A stretch of 64,000 nt of DNA, taken from positions 1 to 64,000 of the forward strand of contig CAYNYF010000010.1 in assembly GCA_964401385.1 (NCBI GenBank). The letters run 5' to 3'. Positions within the stretch are counted from its first letter, which is position 1. Each line of letters begins with the position of its first letter. The notes below the pieces were generated by a model. It was not told the origin of the DNA. It searched no databases and was given only the letters and a program-made list of their open reading frames with translations. This DNA is from CAYNYF01 sp964401385. Lineage in GTDB: Bacteria > Planctomycetota > Phycisphaerae > SM23-33. Positions 8,983-17,771 of the stretch are shown piece by piece. Position numbers and translations under genes: made by a program.

Positions 8983-10914
8983 ATGGCTCGCAACATCAAG
9001 CTGATCAACGCGGACGCGCCGGATGCCACCGACATCCAATCGCTGGTGAGCACGCTCACGGCCGGGTGGAGGACCGACCGGGAGAAGATGATCGCCCTGT
9101 GGGCCTATATCGCCCGAAATGCCTTCTACCACTGGTGCGAGGCCCGCGAGAGACCTGAGGGGACGACCGAGCTGGGGATGGTGTTCGATCCGATTGCCGC
9201 GTTCAACGTCCACGGCACGACGATCTGCTACCAGGTGTCGCACCTGTTGGGAAACCTCGGTGAGCTGGCCGGGATCAAGTGCCGGACCATCGGCGCGCCC
9301 GGCCACAGGCTCATGGAGGCCTACTACGACGGGCAGTGGCATCTGTTCGACGGGCAGTACGACCTGGCCGCGTACTACGTCGCCGACGACGGCGAGACCA
9401 TCGCCAGCTACGAGCAGGTCTGCCGGGCACCGGACAAGTACGTCCGCCATCCCAAGTATCCTTCCCAGCCGTTCTTTCAGTTCGATCGCTGCGGCGGCGA
9501 GTTCTGGCCGTGGGAGACCAGAGAATACGCCATCGAGCATTTTTTCAACCCGGACGTGCCGGCCAAGGCGACGGTGTACAGGTGCAACCTGGTTCGCGGA
9601 CACAGCATCCACCTGGACCTGCGCCGGGGCGAGAGGCTGATTCGCCGCTGGTCCAACGAGGGCAAGTGGTATTGCCCGCCGGAGTTCCGTCAGGTCTGGA
9701 AGCGCGACCTGACCCAGCGCTGGGTGGACGCCGGACCGCACGATCCGCGGGCGCCGGAGAACACCTACGCCAACGGCGAGCTGATCTATGAGCCGGACTG
9801 GCAGGCCGCGGACGTGAACTTCCGCGACGGCCTGCACGACGGGCACAACTTCGCCCTCGTCGACGGCGAGGTTCGCCCGGCTTCGGCCGGGGCGTGCCAG
9901 GTGGTCTTCCGCGTGTACAGCCCTTACCTGATCGTCGGCAGGCCCGCCGAACCGCCCGGGCAGGCGGCGTCACAGGATGGCGCCGTCGTTCAAGCGGATT
10001 TCTTCCGCAAGGACGAGACGGCCGCGAATTCCGTCAGCGTTTCGATCGACACCGGCCTGACCTGGCGGCAGGTATGGACCAACGACAAGACCGGGCGCTC
10101 AACGGTCCGTCTGGACCTGACCGAGTTCGTCGAGGGGACGCACGGCTACCTGATCCGGTTCGACCTGACAGGCGGGCGGCCGGAAGACGCCAGCCTGTCC
10201 CATCTCCGCCTGCGGAATTCGCTGTTCTTCTCGCCCGTGCCGCTGCCCGCGGTTCGGCCGGGAGAGAATCGCTTTGTCTTCAGCATGCAGGAAGGCCATG
10301 GCGTCCTTTGCCTTCAGCCCGATCTGGGGGAGGGAGCGGATTTCAGGCGGCATTTCGCCGAACTGAAGAATCTCACGTACGACCCGAAGTTCGTTCGGCA
10401 CCTCTCGCCCCGAAAGGGCCGGGGGCACGCCGTGTTGGCCGTCGCCGCTCCGCCGGCTGCGAAAATCGCGCGGATGACGGTGCACGCGTGTTTCGGCGTG
10501 GACATCAGCCCGCACCGGCGCGAGTCCGCCGAGATCCTATACGCTGCGGAGCCGCAGGGGCCGTGGCGGTCGGCGTGGAAGAGTGACTTCCCCGGGCGGA
10601 ACGAGAAGTGGCGGTGGGATGAATCGGTGGACATCGTCCTCGACGCCCCGTCCGAGCGATGCTACCTGAAGTTCGTGTTGAACCGCCGCAGGCGCCTGTC
10701 CTTGAACATGGTCCGCCTCTACGCGCACTACCTTCGGCCGAGCCAGCCGCTGCGGCCGGGCGACGTTCGGGTAGTCCATGAATGGTTGGAGGACGGGCAG
10801 CGCAAGACGCACACCGCCAGCCCCCACCCCGCCGGCGAGGCGTACATCGTTCCGGCGGGCGGCGAGCGGATTCAGAATCTATCGGTGACCATCGACGTGG
10901 CCAATGAAAGTTGA
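8983..10914 (+). CDS. Transglutaminase-like family protein, paralogue 1 (no signal peptide)
   Basis: 643 residues. The transglutaminase-like triad is visible: Cys82 (TTICYQVSHLLGNL), His108 (GAPGHRLMEAYY) and Asp123 (QWHLFDGQYD). About 500 residues of beta-rich sequence follow, including a sialidase-repeat-like stretch (VSVSIDTGLTWRQVWTND) that recurs in modified form, suggesting two binding domains. It is clearly homologous along its whole length to the proteins at 35413-37419 and 51403-53403. Those begin with a signal peptide ending just before ARNIK/ARNLK, whereas this one begins MARNIK, as if the coding sequence started at the mature N-terminus. An in-frame TTG at 8878 would add 35 residues that do not look like a signal peptide. 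Whether it is exported is therefore open. Confidence 0.85.
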   Translation: MARNIKLINADAPDATDIQSLVSTLTAGWRTDREKMIALWAYIARNAFYHWCEARERPEGTTELGMVFDPIAAFNVHGTTICYQVSHLLGNLGELAGIKCRTIGAPGHRLMEAYYDGQWHLFDGQYDLAAYYVADDGETIASYEQVCRAPDKYVRHPKYPSQPFFQFDRCGGEFWPWETREYAIEHFFNPDVPAKATVYRCNLVRGHSIHLDLRRGERLIRRWSNEGKWYCPPEFRQVWKRDLTQRWVDAGPHDPRAPENTYANGELIYEPDWQAADVNFRDGLHDGHNFALVDGEVRPASAGACQVVFRVYSPYLIVGRPAEPPGQAASQDGAVVQADFFRKDETAANSVSVSIDTGLTWRQVWTNDKTGRSTVRLDLTEFVEGTHGYLIRFDLTGGRPEDASLSHLRLRNSLFFSPVPLPAVRPGENRFVFSMQEGHGVLCLQPDLGEGADFRRHFAELKNLTYDPKFVRHLSPRKGRGHAVLAVAAPPAAKIARMTVHACFGVDISPHRRESAEILYAAEPQGPWRSAWKSDFPGRNEKWRWDESVDIVLDAPSERCYLKFVLNRRRRLSLNMVRLYAHYLRPSQPLRPGDVRVVHEWLEDGQRKTHTASPHPAGEAYIVPAGGERIQNLSVTIDVANES

Positions 10915-11195
10915 ACCGCCGCCATCGGCGCCAATTCCATTCGCCGGCGTGCCGGTGTGCCGATCGGTCCGGCCGGCTGCGTCGGCGAGCCGTCGCCTTG
11001 ATCGCCGCGGGCGGCTCGGCCAAATCCTGCCGGGGGGACCCACAAGAGGTAGTTTGGGCTTGCGGCGGGCCGGCGTTCGCCCAACAATCTGCCGGTGATT
11101 TGCGGATCGGGCCTGCCCACTCCCAGCGCGCCGGGACAGGCGGGGCGGGCGCGACAACCCGGCTGGAATGAACCCTCGCTCGGAGGGCCGTTCTT

Positions 11196-12323
11196 TTGAA
11201 CAACCCGGAGATGACGCGAGTACTGCACCTGTGCAGGGGCGGGCACATCGGCGGCAGCCAGCGGCAGTTGCTGTATTTGGTAAGCGGCCTCGACCGCCGG
11301 CGGTACGAGCCCGTCGTCGTCTGCCGCGAGGACGGCGGGTTCGTCTCGCAGTTGCGGCAGGCCGGCGTCGCCGTGCACGTGATGCCGCTTCGCCCCTGGC
11401 GCTCGCTGCCGGCTGGCATCCGCCGCTACGCCGACGCCCGCCGGCTGGTGGCCCTGGCCCGGCGGCAGGGGGCGGACCTGCTGCACTGCTCGAACCTCTC
11501 CCTCAGCGGCTACCTGCGGTGGGCGGCGCGGCGGCTGGCGGTTCCGGCTATCCTGCACGTGCGGGCGCCGCTGGCGCCCGGCGACGTCCGCAAATACGGC
11601 TGCGGCGAGGTCGCGGGCGTGGTCGCGATCTCCTACCGCATCGGCGAGGACCTGCTGGCCGGGGGCGTCCGCCCGGAAAAGGTCAGCGTGATCTACGACG
11701 GCGTCGACCTCGGGCTCTTCCGGCCGTTGGGGGGCGAGCCCAGCGTCCTCCGGCGGGACTTCCCGGATGCCGGCGAGGTGCTGGTGGGCATTGTCGGGCG
11801 GATCGGCCTGTTTAAGCGGCAGTTGGTCTTTCTCGAAGCGGCCGAGAGGATCGTCCGCCGCGGCGGGGCGCCGGTCACCTTCTTCCTCATCGGGGAGGTC
11901 CACTCGCGGGAATACCACGACGCCGCCAGTCGGCTGATCGCAGAGGGGCCCCTCAACGGGCACGTGCGGTTTGCCGGGCGGCGCGAGGACATGCCCGGCG
12001 TGCTGGCGTCGCTGGACGTGCTGGTGACGCTCTCCGGCGGCTCGACCATGATCGAGGCGATGGCGTGCGGCACGCCGGTGGTCTCGGCCGGCTTCAGCAG
12101 GCCGGAGCAGTCGCTCATCGTCCAGCACGACCGCACGGGGCTGCTGGTCGCCGAGGCCGGAGGCGAGGCCCTCGCCGCCGCCCTGACCCGGCTCATCCAC
12201 GACCGCTCCCTGCGCCAGCGGATGGCCCAGCAGGCCCGGCGCTGGGCGGAGGAGAGGTTCTGCCACCTCGACATGGTCGCCAAGACCGAGCGCCTGTATG
12301 AGTCGGTCCTTCAGGCACAGTAG
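11196..12323 (+). CDS. Glycosyltransferase, GT4 family
   Basis: 375-residue GT-B glycosyltransferase. N-terminal domain: VLHLCRGGHIGGSQRQLLYL, the glycine-rich acceptor-side loop. C-terminal donor domain: VGIVGRIGLFKRQLVFLEAA, then GRREDMPGVLASLDVLVTLSGG and a GSTMIEAMACGTPVV segment containing the ExxxxxxxE-type nucleotide-sugar site. It transfers a sugar from a nucleotide donor, probably to a surface polysaccharide or lipid. The TTG start at 11196 is chosen because GGAGGG lies 8 bases upstream; the ATG at 11211 is the alternative. Its neighbours (ATP-grasp, methyltransferase) suggest cell-surface glycan work. Confidence 0.9.
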   Translation: MNNPEMTRVLHLCRGGHIGGSQRQLLYLVSGLDRRRYEPVVVCREDGGFVSQLRQAGVAVHVMPLRPWRSLPAGIRRYADARRLVALARRQGADLLHCSNLSLSGYLRWAARRLAVPAILHVRAPLAPGDVRKYGCGEVAGVVAISYRIGEDLLAGGVRPEKVSVIYDGVDLGLFRPLGGEPSVLRRDFPDAGEVLVGIVGRIGLFKRQLVFLEAAERIVRRGGAPVTFFLIGEVHSREYHDAASRLIAEGPLNGHVRFAGRREDMPGVLASLDVLVTLSGGSTMIEAMACGTPVVSAGFSRPEQSLIVQHDRTGLLVAEAGGEALAAALTRLIHDRSLRQRMAQQARRWAEERFCHLDMVAKTERLYESVLQAQ

Positions 12324-12352
12324 GCCGCGGCCGGGGCGGCGGGTGACGCCAC

Positions 12353-12535
12353 ATGCAAGACCGCATGCGAATCGGCAACGTGAGGCTTTCCGGCAGGACG
12401 ATCCTCGCCGCGACCTGCGGCGTACTGAACCTGCCCATGCGGCTGGCGTTCAAGAGGCTGGGCGCCGCCTTGACCTACGTGGGCGTGATTGACGCGGCGG
12501 CGGACCCCGGAGCCGTCGGGGGGCCGGCATGCTGA
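12353..12535 (+). pseudogene. Truncated tRNA-dihydrouridine synthase fragment
   Basis: A 60-residue reading frame whose first 48 residues resemble the start of Dus enzymes (RIGNVRLSGRTILAATCG, then LPMRLAFKRLGAAL and YVGVIDA, compared with the usual RIGNLxLxNRLxLAPMAGVTxLPFRxLxxxLGAxLVxTEMVxA). The FMN-binding barrel, catalytic Cys and C-terminal domain are absent. The frame runs into the start of the ATP-grasp gene, overlapping by 7 bases. It is probably a remnant left by a deletion; a functional short protein is less likely. Confidence 0.55.
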
Positions 12536-13737
12536 GGCGATGGGGCAGGCGGCTCAACGGGCTTCTCTGCATCGGGCGGCTCTGTCGCAGGATCGCGCCG
12601 ATGTACAGCCCTCGCTACGGGCGCGCCTTCGGCCGCGCCGTCCGCGTATGCCGGCGGGAGAGGTTCCTGCCCGTGGAGGCCTTCCGGCTGGGGCTGTTCG
12701 ATCCGGACGCGGCGGCCGGCGAGTCTGCCCGGTACGTCAGCCGGAAGCGGATGACGAAGATCCAGAAGGCCCTGAACCCCGAGTCGTGGGCCCCCCTGGC
12801 CAGGGACAAGGGCATCTTCTACCGATACTGCATGGCCGTCGGCGTGCCCATCCCGCGGCTGTATGCCATCTTCTTCGCCGGCGGGGGCGGCTGGTCCTGC
12901 GACGGGGCCTCCCTGGCCGGCCGGGAGGATTGGGGGAGCTTCCTTTCCGGCCGCATGCCACCGGAGTTCGTCGTCAAGCCCGCCAGAGGGGCCTGGGGGC
13001 GGGGGGTGAACGTCTTCGGCAGGAACGGGCGCCAGTTCGCCGACGCCTTCGGCGCCTCCTACACGGCCGAGAGCCTGTACGAGGCGCTGCGGACGGCGGC
13101 GGCGGACGGCGGCGTCATCCTTCAGGAGCGATTGCGCAATCACCCGGAACTCATCCGGCTCAGCGGCACGGAATTCCTCCAGACCGTCCGCGTGATCACC
13201 CTGCTGGACAGCGGCGGCTACCGCATCCTGCACGCGCACTTCAAGCCGATCGTCGGCCCGCACGTGGTCGACACCTTCCTGGACGGGCTGACGGGCCCCG
13301 TGCAGGCGGCGGTCGAGCTGGAGGCTGGCCTGCTGAAGGCAGCCAATCAGATCACCGGCACCGGCGAGGGCATCAGGGTGATCCCCGCCCACCCGGAAAC
13401 GGGCGTTGCGTTCGAGGGATTCGCCCTTCCCTTCTGGCCGGAGACACGCGCCCTGGTGGAGGCGACGGCGGTGAAGTTCTGGCCGCTGCGGACCATCGGC
13501 TGGGACGTTGCCCTGACCCCCGACGGCCCCCGCATCGTCGAGGGAAACGTCTGGTGGGACCCTCCCAATCAGCACGACTGCATGGGCCGTCTGGTCGAGG
13601 CGCTGTCCGCGGCCGCGTTCGACGTGATCTTCTCCAACAGCATCCTCCATCACATCAGCAAGGTGGATCGCTTCTGGGGGGAGCTGCGGCGGCTCGGCTG
13701 GGGCGGGGTGATGGCATTGTTCCGCCGCAGGCGGTAA
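12529..13737 (+). CDS. ATP-grasp protein (sugar-transfer-associated type) with foreign C-terminus
   Basis: 402 residues resembling the ATP-grasp family found beside polysaccharide genes. Visible pieces are a basic N-terminus, the ATP-binding loop EFVVKPARGAWGRGVNVFG, then HPELIRLSGTEFLQTVRVIT and the metal-binding end IGWDVALTPDGPRIVEGNVWW. It should use ATP to join a carboxylate to an amine or sugar; the substrate is unknown. The last 40 or so residues (from AAAFDVIFSNSILHHISKVD) are not ATP-grasp sequence. They are a copy of part of the methyltransferase encoded next door (13751-14425), joined in frame. The natural C-terminus probably ended near GRLVEALS. Confidence 0.82.
   Translation: MLRRWGRRLNGLLCIGRLCRRIAPMYSPRYGRAFGRAVRVCRRERFLPVEAFRLGLFDPDAAAGESARYVSRKRMTKIQKALNPESWAPLARDKGIFYRYCMAVGVPIPRLYAIFFAGGGGWSCDGASLAGREDWGSFLSGRMPPEFVVKPARGAWGRGVNVFGRNGRQFADAFGASYTAESLYEALRTAAADGGVILQERLRNHPELIRLSGTEFLQTVRVITLLDSGGYRILHAHFKPIVGPHVVDTFLDGLTGPVQAAVELEAGLLKAANQITGTGEGIRVIPAHPETGVAFEGFALPFWPETRALVEATAVKFWPLRTIGWDVALTPDGPRIVEGNVWWDPPNQHDCMGRLVEALSAAAFDVIFSNSILHHISKVDRFWGELRRLGWGGVMALFRRRR
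13609..13706 (+). repeat. Direct duplication, copy 1 (fused to ATP-grasp gene)
   Basis: This 98-base segment matches 14090-14187 at 96 positions. Copy 1 forms the 3' end of the ATP-grasp gene; the copy 481 bases downstream is the conserved motif region of a methyltransferase. Similarity fades beyond the right edge, so the original duplicated piece was somewhat longer. Confidence 0.92.
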
Positions 13738-13750
13738 AAACCCTTGCGCT

Positions 13751-14425
13751 ATGGCTCCGCACATGCCGCGCCAGCCCGAGCCGGAGGCGATGGACCTTGC
13801 CGCTGAGGCCGAGGCGTACGCCAAGGCCGACTTCGCCGATGTCGACCAGGCCTTTGTCGAACGACTGCTGGAGCTGGCCGGCCACTTGCCCGAGGCGGCG
13901 GCCGTCGACCTCGGCACCGGGCCGGGCGACATCCCCGTCCGCGTGGCGCTGGCCCGCCCGGGTTGGCGCGTCTTGGCCGTCGACGCCTCGGCCGCAATGT
14001 TGGGCTTCGCCCGCCGGGCCGCGGAAGATGCAGGCCTGGCAGAGAGGATCGAGCTTCTCCTGGGTGACGCCAAGGCCACGGGGCTGCCTGCGGCCGCGTT
14101 CGACGTGATCTTCTCCAACAGCATCCTCCATCACATCAGCGAGGTGGATCGCTTCTGGGGGGAGCTGCGGCGGCTCGGCCGGGGCGGCGCGATCGTGCTG
14201 CTGCGAGACCTGGCCCGTCCGCCCAGTGAGGCCGCGGCCCGCCGGATCGTGGACCGGTACGCCTCCGGGGAATCAGCCCTGCTTCAGGAGGAGTTCTACC
14301 GGTCGCTGCTGTCATCCTACACGGTGGAGGAGGTGGCCGGCCAACTGGACCGGGCCGGTCTGGCGATGCTGGAAGCGGCCATGGTCACCGATCGCCACCT
14401 CGACGTCTTCGGCCGGCTGCCGTGA
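13751..14425 (+). CDS. SAM-dependent methyltransferase
   Basis: 224-residue class I methyltransferase. Motif I is AAVDLGTGPGDIPVRVAL (residues about 50-67), the acidic strand-2 end is VLAVDASAAMLGFAR, motif II is LLGDAKATGLPAAAFDVIFSNS and post-motif ILHHISEVDRFWGELRRLGRGG follows. It resembles Methyltransf_11/25 enzymes that act on small molecules or sugars. It sits just downstream of the ATP-grasp gene (13-base gap) and is the donor of the duplicated segment found there. The acceptor is unknown. Confidence 0.87.
   Translation: MAPHMPRQPEPEAMDLAAEAEAYAKADFADVDQAFVERLLELAGHLPEAAAVDLGTGPGDIPVRVALARPGWRVLAVDASAAMLGFARRAAEDAGLAERIELLLGDAKATGLPAAAFDVIFSNSILHHISEVDRFWGELRRLGRGGAIVLLRDLARPPSEAAARRIVDRYASGESALLQEEFYRSLLSSYTVEEVAGQLDRAGLAMLEAAMVTDRHLDVFGRLP
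14090..14187 (+). repeat. Direct duplication, copy 2 (inside methyltransferase gene)
   Basis: Parental copy of the segment at 13609-13706; it encodes the intact methyltransferase motif II to post-motif region. The two differences in the matched stretch include the codon giving Glu here and Lys in the other copy (HHISEVD against HHISKVD). Confidence 0.92.
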
Positions 14426-14471
14426 GGACTCGCCGTCAGGCGGCATCGCCCACGGCTGCCGGCAGCGGCTC

Positions 14472-16862
14472 TTAACCACCGGTCGGCGCCCCTACGCTGG
14501 CCGCTCGAAGGTCTCGCAAGGCTTTCGCGGCCGCCCTCGGATCGATCGATTCGGTGAGCACGGCGGCGTTGACCAGCGCCTCGACGGCCTCGTCGGTCTT
14601 GCCGCTCAGCGACAGCCGCTTGGCCGTGGCGCGGAATCGCGAGATTTCCGCCTCCAGCACCGCCGAGAGGATGCGTCGGGAGCTTTCGACGGCGGCGGCG
14701 TCCAGCAGGGCCGAGCGCACGGACTGGTCGGAAGGAAAGCTCAGCCCGTCTTCGGCCAGGCCGATCGCGGGATTGGCGTTCCGCGTGGCGGCGTCTTCGT
14801 ATCTGGCGGAGTTGCGGACCGCGGGCGTGGCGATGATCGCGCCGGTGTCGGTGCGGATCAGTTGAATGCTCACCTCGCTGATGCCGGTCTTCTCGTAGTG
14901 AACCACCGCGTACGGCCACTCGGCCCGGACCTTCTTTGTGATGGTCTGGGGCTCCCGGGCCAGCAGGCGGGTGAGCCTCTGCACTTCGCGATGCTTTTCA
15001 TCTACGTCGGACTTTTTCACATTCGTGAGCCGGCCGGTGCCGTGGCAGCGCTTGCAGGCGACCCAGCCGCGCTTCTGCTTCGGCGTGCTGCAAACCGGGC
15101 AGTGGACCTGCCCGCTTCCGTGGCAGGCCTGGCAGGACTCCACACCCAGCCCCCTGCATTCGTGGCAGACCGACCCGCCGGTGTGTCCGGTGCCGCCGCA
15201 GTGACTGCACTTGACCGTGCCCCGGCCGCCGCAGGCCTTGCACGGCAAGGTGCCTTTGCCTTGGCAGCTCTGGCACGTCAGCTTGCCGGTCCCCTTGCAG
15301 GTGGGGCACTTCCGTTCGTACGCGCGACGCAGCCGCGCCAGATCCTGACGGGCCTCCAGCAGCAGTTTCCGCAACTGGGGTATCCTGGGATTGCGCTCGG
15401 TCCGGGAGACGGTATAGCGGTGGACCTTGTTCTCGGTTCGGACGGCTCTGTCCCGGACGTCCAGCTCGGCCAGTTCGACGATGGCGGTGTAGGCCGGGCG
15501 GGCGCCCGCCCCTTCGCCTAGCAGCGAGAGCGACGACGGCCTATCGGCGGAAAGCCGCCGGAGCAGTCTCGACTTCAAGGTTGCGCTCCTCACGTCCACG
15601 CCAAGTGCGAAGGAGACCCGCTCGGCGAGCTTCGCCCTTGCCTGCCGCAGTCGGGAGGAATATTCCGGGCTTGCGTCGGACTCGACGGCCTCCATGTGCC
15701 ACAGCAGGGCGTTGCCCCAGAGGCCGGCTTTCTCGGCGGCCCGGCCGCGGAGGAAACACACCCGGGCGATGCCTTCCTTCGCCGCCGGCAGGTCCGAAAC
15801 GTACGCCAGCGACCGGCGGAACTCCCGCTCCGCCTCGTCGAGCTTTCCCTTGTCCAACAGCCGCTGGCCGGCCTCGGCGCGGATCGCCGCCGCGTTCAGC
15901 ATTGCCTGGCGACGCAGCGAGCGGGCGCCGGAATGGGAGGGAAATATCTTTAGGGCGGAGCCGGCCTTTGCGATGGCCTCGTCCCACCGGCCGGCCTGGA
16001 AGGACCCGCCGGCCCGCTGGAAGAGGTCTTCGGCCTGGCGGCGGCGGGCCTGGGCGCTGGAAAGAAGCTGCCCGGCTTCGGCGTAGAAAGGCCAGATCTC
16101 CAGCGCCTGTTCGAGGGCGGCGATCGCTTGGTCGAGGTCCTTTTCCGCCAGCCGCCGCGAGCCTTCGGCATAGCTGCGCTTGGCCCGGTCAAGGGCGTCC
16201 TTGCATTGCTTCAGGCGTGCTCTGGCCGGCAGGTGGTTGGGGTCTGCGGCCACGGCCGCTTGCAGGGCCTCGGCCGCCTTCTGCCAGCGCTTCTGGCCCC
16301 GGAGGGATGCGGACTTCTCATACAGCAGACTCACCTGACCGGACGCGGCCTGCCTTTCGGGATTGACCGACTCGAGGGCGGCTTTCGCGTCGGCGTTCTC
16401 CGGGTCCAGCTCCAGGGACCTCTTTAGCTCGGCGACCGCCTCTTCGAGCTTTCCTTGATCGGCGCGTTCCAGCGCCCGCTCGTGGCGGTCCCTGGAGGCC
16501 TGGCGCTTTGCCCGGGCCCGGGCCGCTGCGGCCTCCTCGAAGTTCGGATCAATGCGGAGGCTTTCAGAGAACTTGCCGACGGCCTCTTCCCAGCGCCCCT
16601 TTCCAGTCAGCGCCGTGCCGTCCTGGTAGGCCGACAGGCATCGGGCTTGGGTGAGCCTGCCCATGAACTCCTCGTTCTCGGCCAGGTCGGATTTCTTGCT
16701 CAGCGCCTTGTGGTACGACTGCACCGCCTGATGGGGAGAGCCGGCTGCCAGGTATGCATCGCCCTGCTTGATGAGCCGCGAAACGGCGCATCCTGTCAGC
16801 ATGGGCACCATCGCCAGCAGCAGCACAGGCACGCACCTCCGTCGGATCCCTGCTCTGTCCAT
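14472..16862 (-). CDS. TPR lipoprotein with DnaJ-type cysteine-rich zinc-binding domain
   Basis: 796 residues. A signal peptide ends in the lipobox MLTGC (Cys25), so it should be a lipoprotein outside the inner membrane. Residues about 30-390 are a run of TPR repeats (for example KGRWEEAVGKFSESLRIDPN and GKLEEAVAELKRSLELDPEN). Residues about 515-610 hold eight CxxC pairs, most as CxxCxGxG (CPTCKGTG, CQSCQGKG, CKACGGRG, CSHCGGTG and so on), the pattern of the DnaJ zinc-binding domain. No J-domain HPD motif is seen. A further helical region closes the protein. Cysteine-rich zinc domains of this type are normally cytoplasmic, which makes the lipoprotein signal unusual. It is the last gene of the minus-strand cluster that begins at 22501. 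Confidence 0.85.
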   Translation of the reverse strand: MDRAGIRRRCVPVLLLAMVPMLTGCAVSRLIKQGDAYLAAGSPHQAVQSYHKALSKKSDLAENEEFMGRLTQARCLSAYQDGTALTGKGRWEEAVGKFSESLRIDPNFEEAAAARARAKRQASRDRHERALERADQGKLEEAVAELKRSLELDPENADAKAALESVNPERQAASGQVSLLYEKSASLRGQKRWQKAAEALQAAVAADPNHLPARARLKQCKDALDRAKRSYAEGSRRLAEKDLDQAIAALEQALEIWPFYAEAGQLLSSAQARRRQAEDLFQRAGGSFQAGRWDEAIAKAGSALKIFPSHSGARSLRRQAMLNAAAIRAEAGQRLLDKGKLDEAEREFRRSLAYVSDLPAAKEGIARVCFLRGRAAEKAGLWGNALLWHMEAVESDASPEYSSRLRQARAKLAERVSFALGVDVRSATLKSRLLRRLSADRPSSLSLLGEGAGARPAYTAIVELAELDVRDRAVRTENKVHRYTVSRTERNPRIPQLRKLLLEARQDLARLRRAYERKCPTCKGTGKLTCQSCQGKGTLPCKACGGRGTVKCSHCGGTGHTGGSVCHECRGLGVESCQACHGSGQVHCPVCSTPKQKRGWVACKRCHGTGRLTNVKKSDVDEKHREVQRLTRLLAREPQTITKKVRAEWPYAVVHYEKTGISEVSIQLIRTDTGAIIATPAVRNSARYEDAATRNANPAIGLAEDGLSFPSDQSVRSALLDAAAVESSRRILSAVLEAEISRFRATAKRLSLSGKTDEAVEALVNAAVLTESIDPRAAAKALRDLRAASVGAPTGG

Positions 16863-17018
16863 TTTGCCGTCTCCCGGGGCTTTCGGGCCTCTGTGGAATC
16901 AGCCAGCCGCCTGTCTGCTTGCCTTGTGGTGTCGAAGAGCCTCCGGTTACACCCCGGCGGGTCGAATTCCTTGGGATTTCCCCCGCCAAGGGCCGAGACC
17001 GCCAGCCCTGCCGGAAGG

Positions 17019-17681
17019 CTACTTCTCCTGAGGCGAAGCCCGTTCGGCTTGGCCCTCGAGCTTCAGGTCGGCCTTCTCCCAGCCTTCGCGGATGTCGTCG
17101 ATCTGCTCCGATCGCCACCAGAGCAGAAAGCTCTCGGCTCGGTCGACCTTGGCATAGTAGTGATTGGCGGCCACGAACTTGCCGTTGGCGTGAAGGAAGA
17201 TCAGCAGCTTGACGATTCCGGTCTGCTCGGCCGACTTGTGGAAAGGCGCCTCGGGGAACGGGACCGGGGAATTGGGCACGGGGAAGGCGGGCATGCCCAC
17301 CACGGCGCTCTTGGACTCGGTGCCCACGGAGCCCGAGGCGACTTCGGCGGTCAGATCGGCGGCGTCGGCCTTGTCCATCAGGACGGCCCCCAGCTCGGCG
17401 AAGCGGGCGCGCGTGGCCACCTTGATATACTCGGCGTCGTATGCCTTCAGGTTGGCGAAGTCCAGGAAGACCTTCTTGCCCTCGATTTCCGGCAGTTGGA
17501 GCTTCTCCAGCGCCTTGTCCACGGCCCCGGAAAGCAGCATCTGCTCGATGGCCGACCGCGGCGTATTCGTAAGCACCCGGGAGGAACAGCCGATCGCCAA
17601 TAGCAGCAGCGACCCCGTCAGAGCCGCGCGGCTCACAGGCTTCCCGCCGAATCTGTAACTCCAACGCCACATCACAACCAA
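17019..17681 (-). CDS. Small lipoprotein of unknown function (resembles planctomycete DUF6655)
   Basis: 220 residues with a signal peptide and lipobox LAIGC (Cys32). The mature part begins SSRVLTNTPRSAIEQMLLSGAVDKALEKL, then EGKKVFLDFANLKAYDAEYI and ADLTAEVASGSVGTESK. It recalls planctomycete lipoproteins grouped as DUF6655; that assignment is from memory of the pattern. No catalytic motif is visible. It lies between the C25 protease (90-base gap) and the TPR zinc-domain lipoprotein (156-base gap) on the same strand. The start could also be ATG codons a few residues in. Confidence 0.7.
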   Translation of the reverse strand: MVVMWRWSYRFGGKPVSRAALTGSLLLLAIGCSSRVLTNTPRSAIEQMLLSGAVDKALEKLQLPEIEGKKVFLDFANLKAYDAEYIKVATRARFAELGAVLMDKADAADLTAEVASGSVGTESKSAVVGMPAFPVPNSPVPFPEAPFHKSAEQTGIVKLLIFLHANGKFVAANHYYAKVDRAESFLLWWRSEQIDDIREGWEKADLKLEGQAERASPQEK

Positions 17682-17771
17682 GTACGCGTAGCAAAATGCG
17701 CCGGGGATGTACAGGATATTTCGAGAACCAGGGCGCGCCGGTGCCTCGCTCGGTAGCCCGTCCGCCGACGG

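Noticed and set aside
12475..14124. 549-residue minus-strand frame opposite the ATP-grasp and methyltransferase genes
   Set aside because: Both plus-strand genes have recognisable catalytic motifs.
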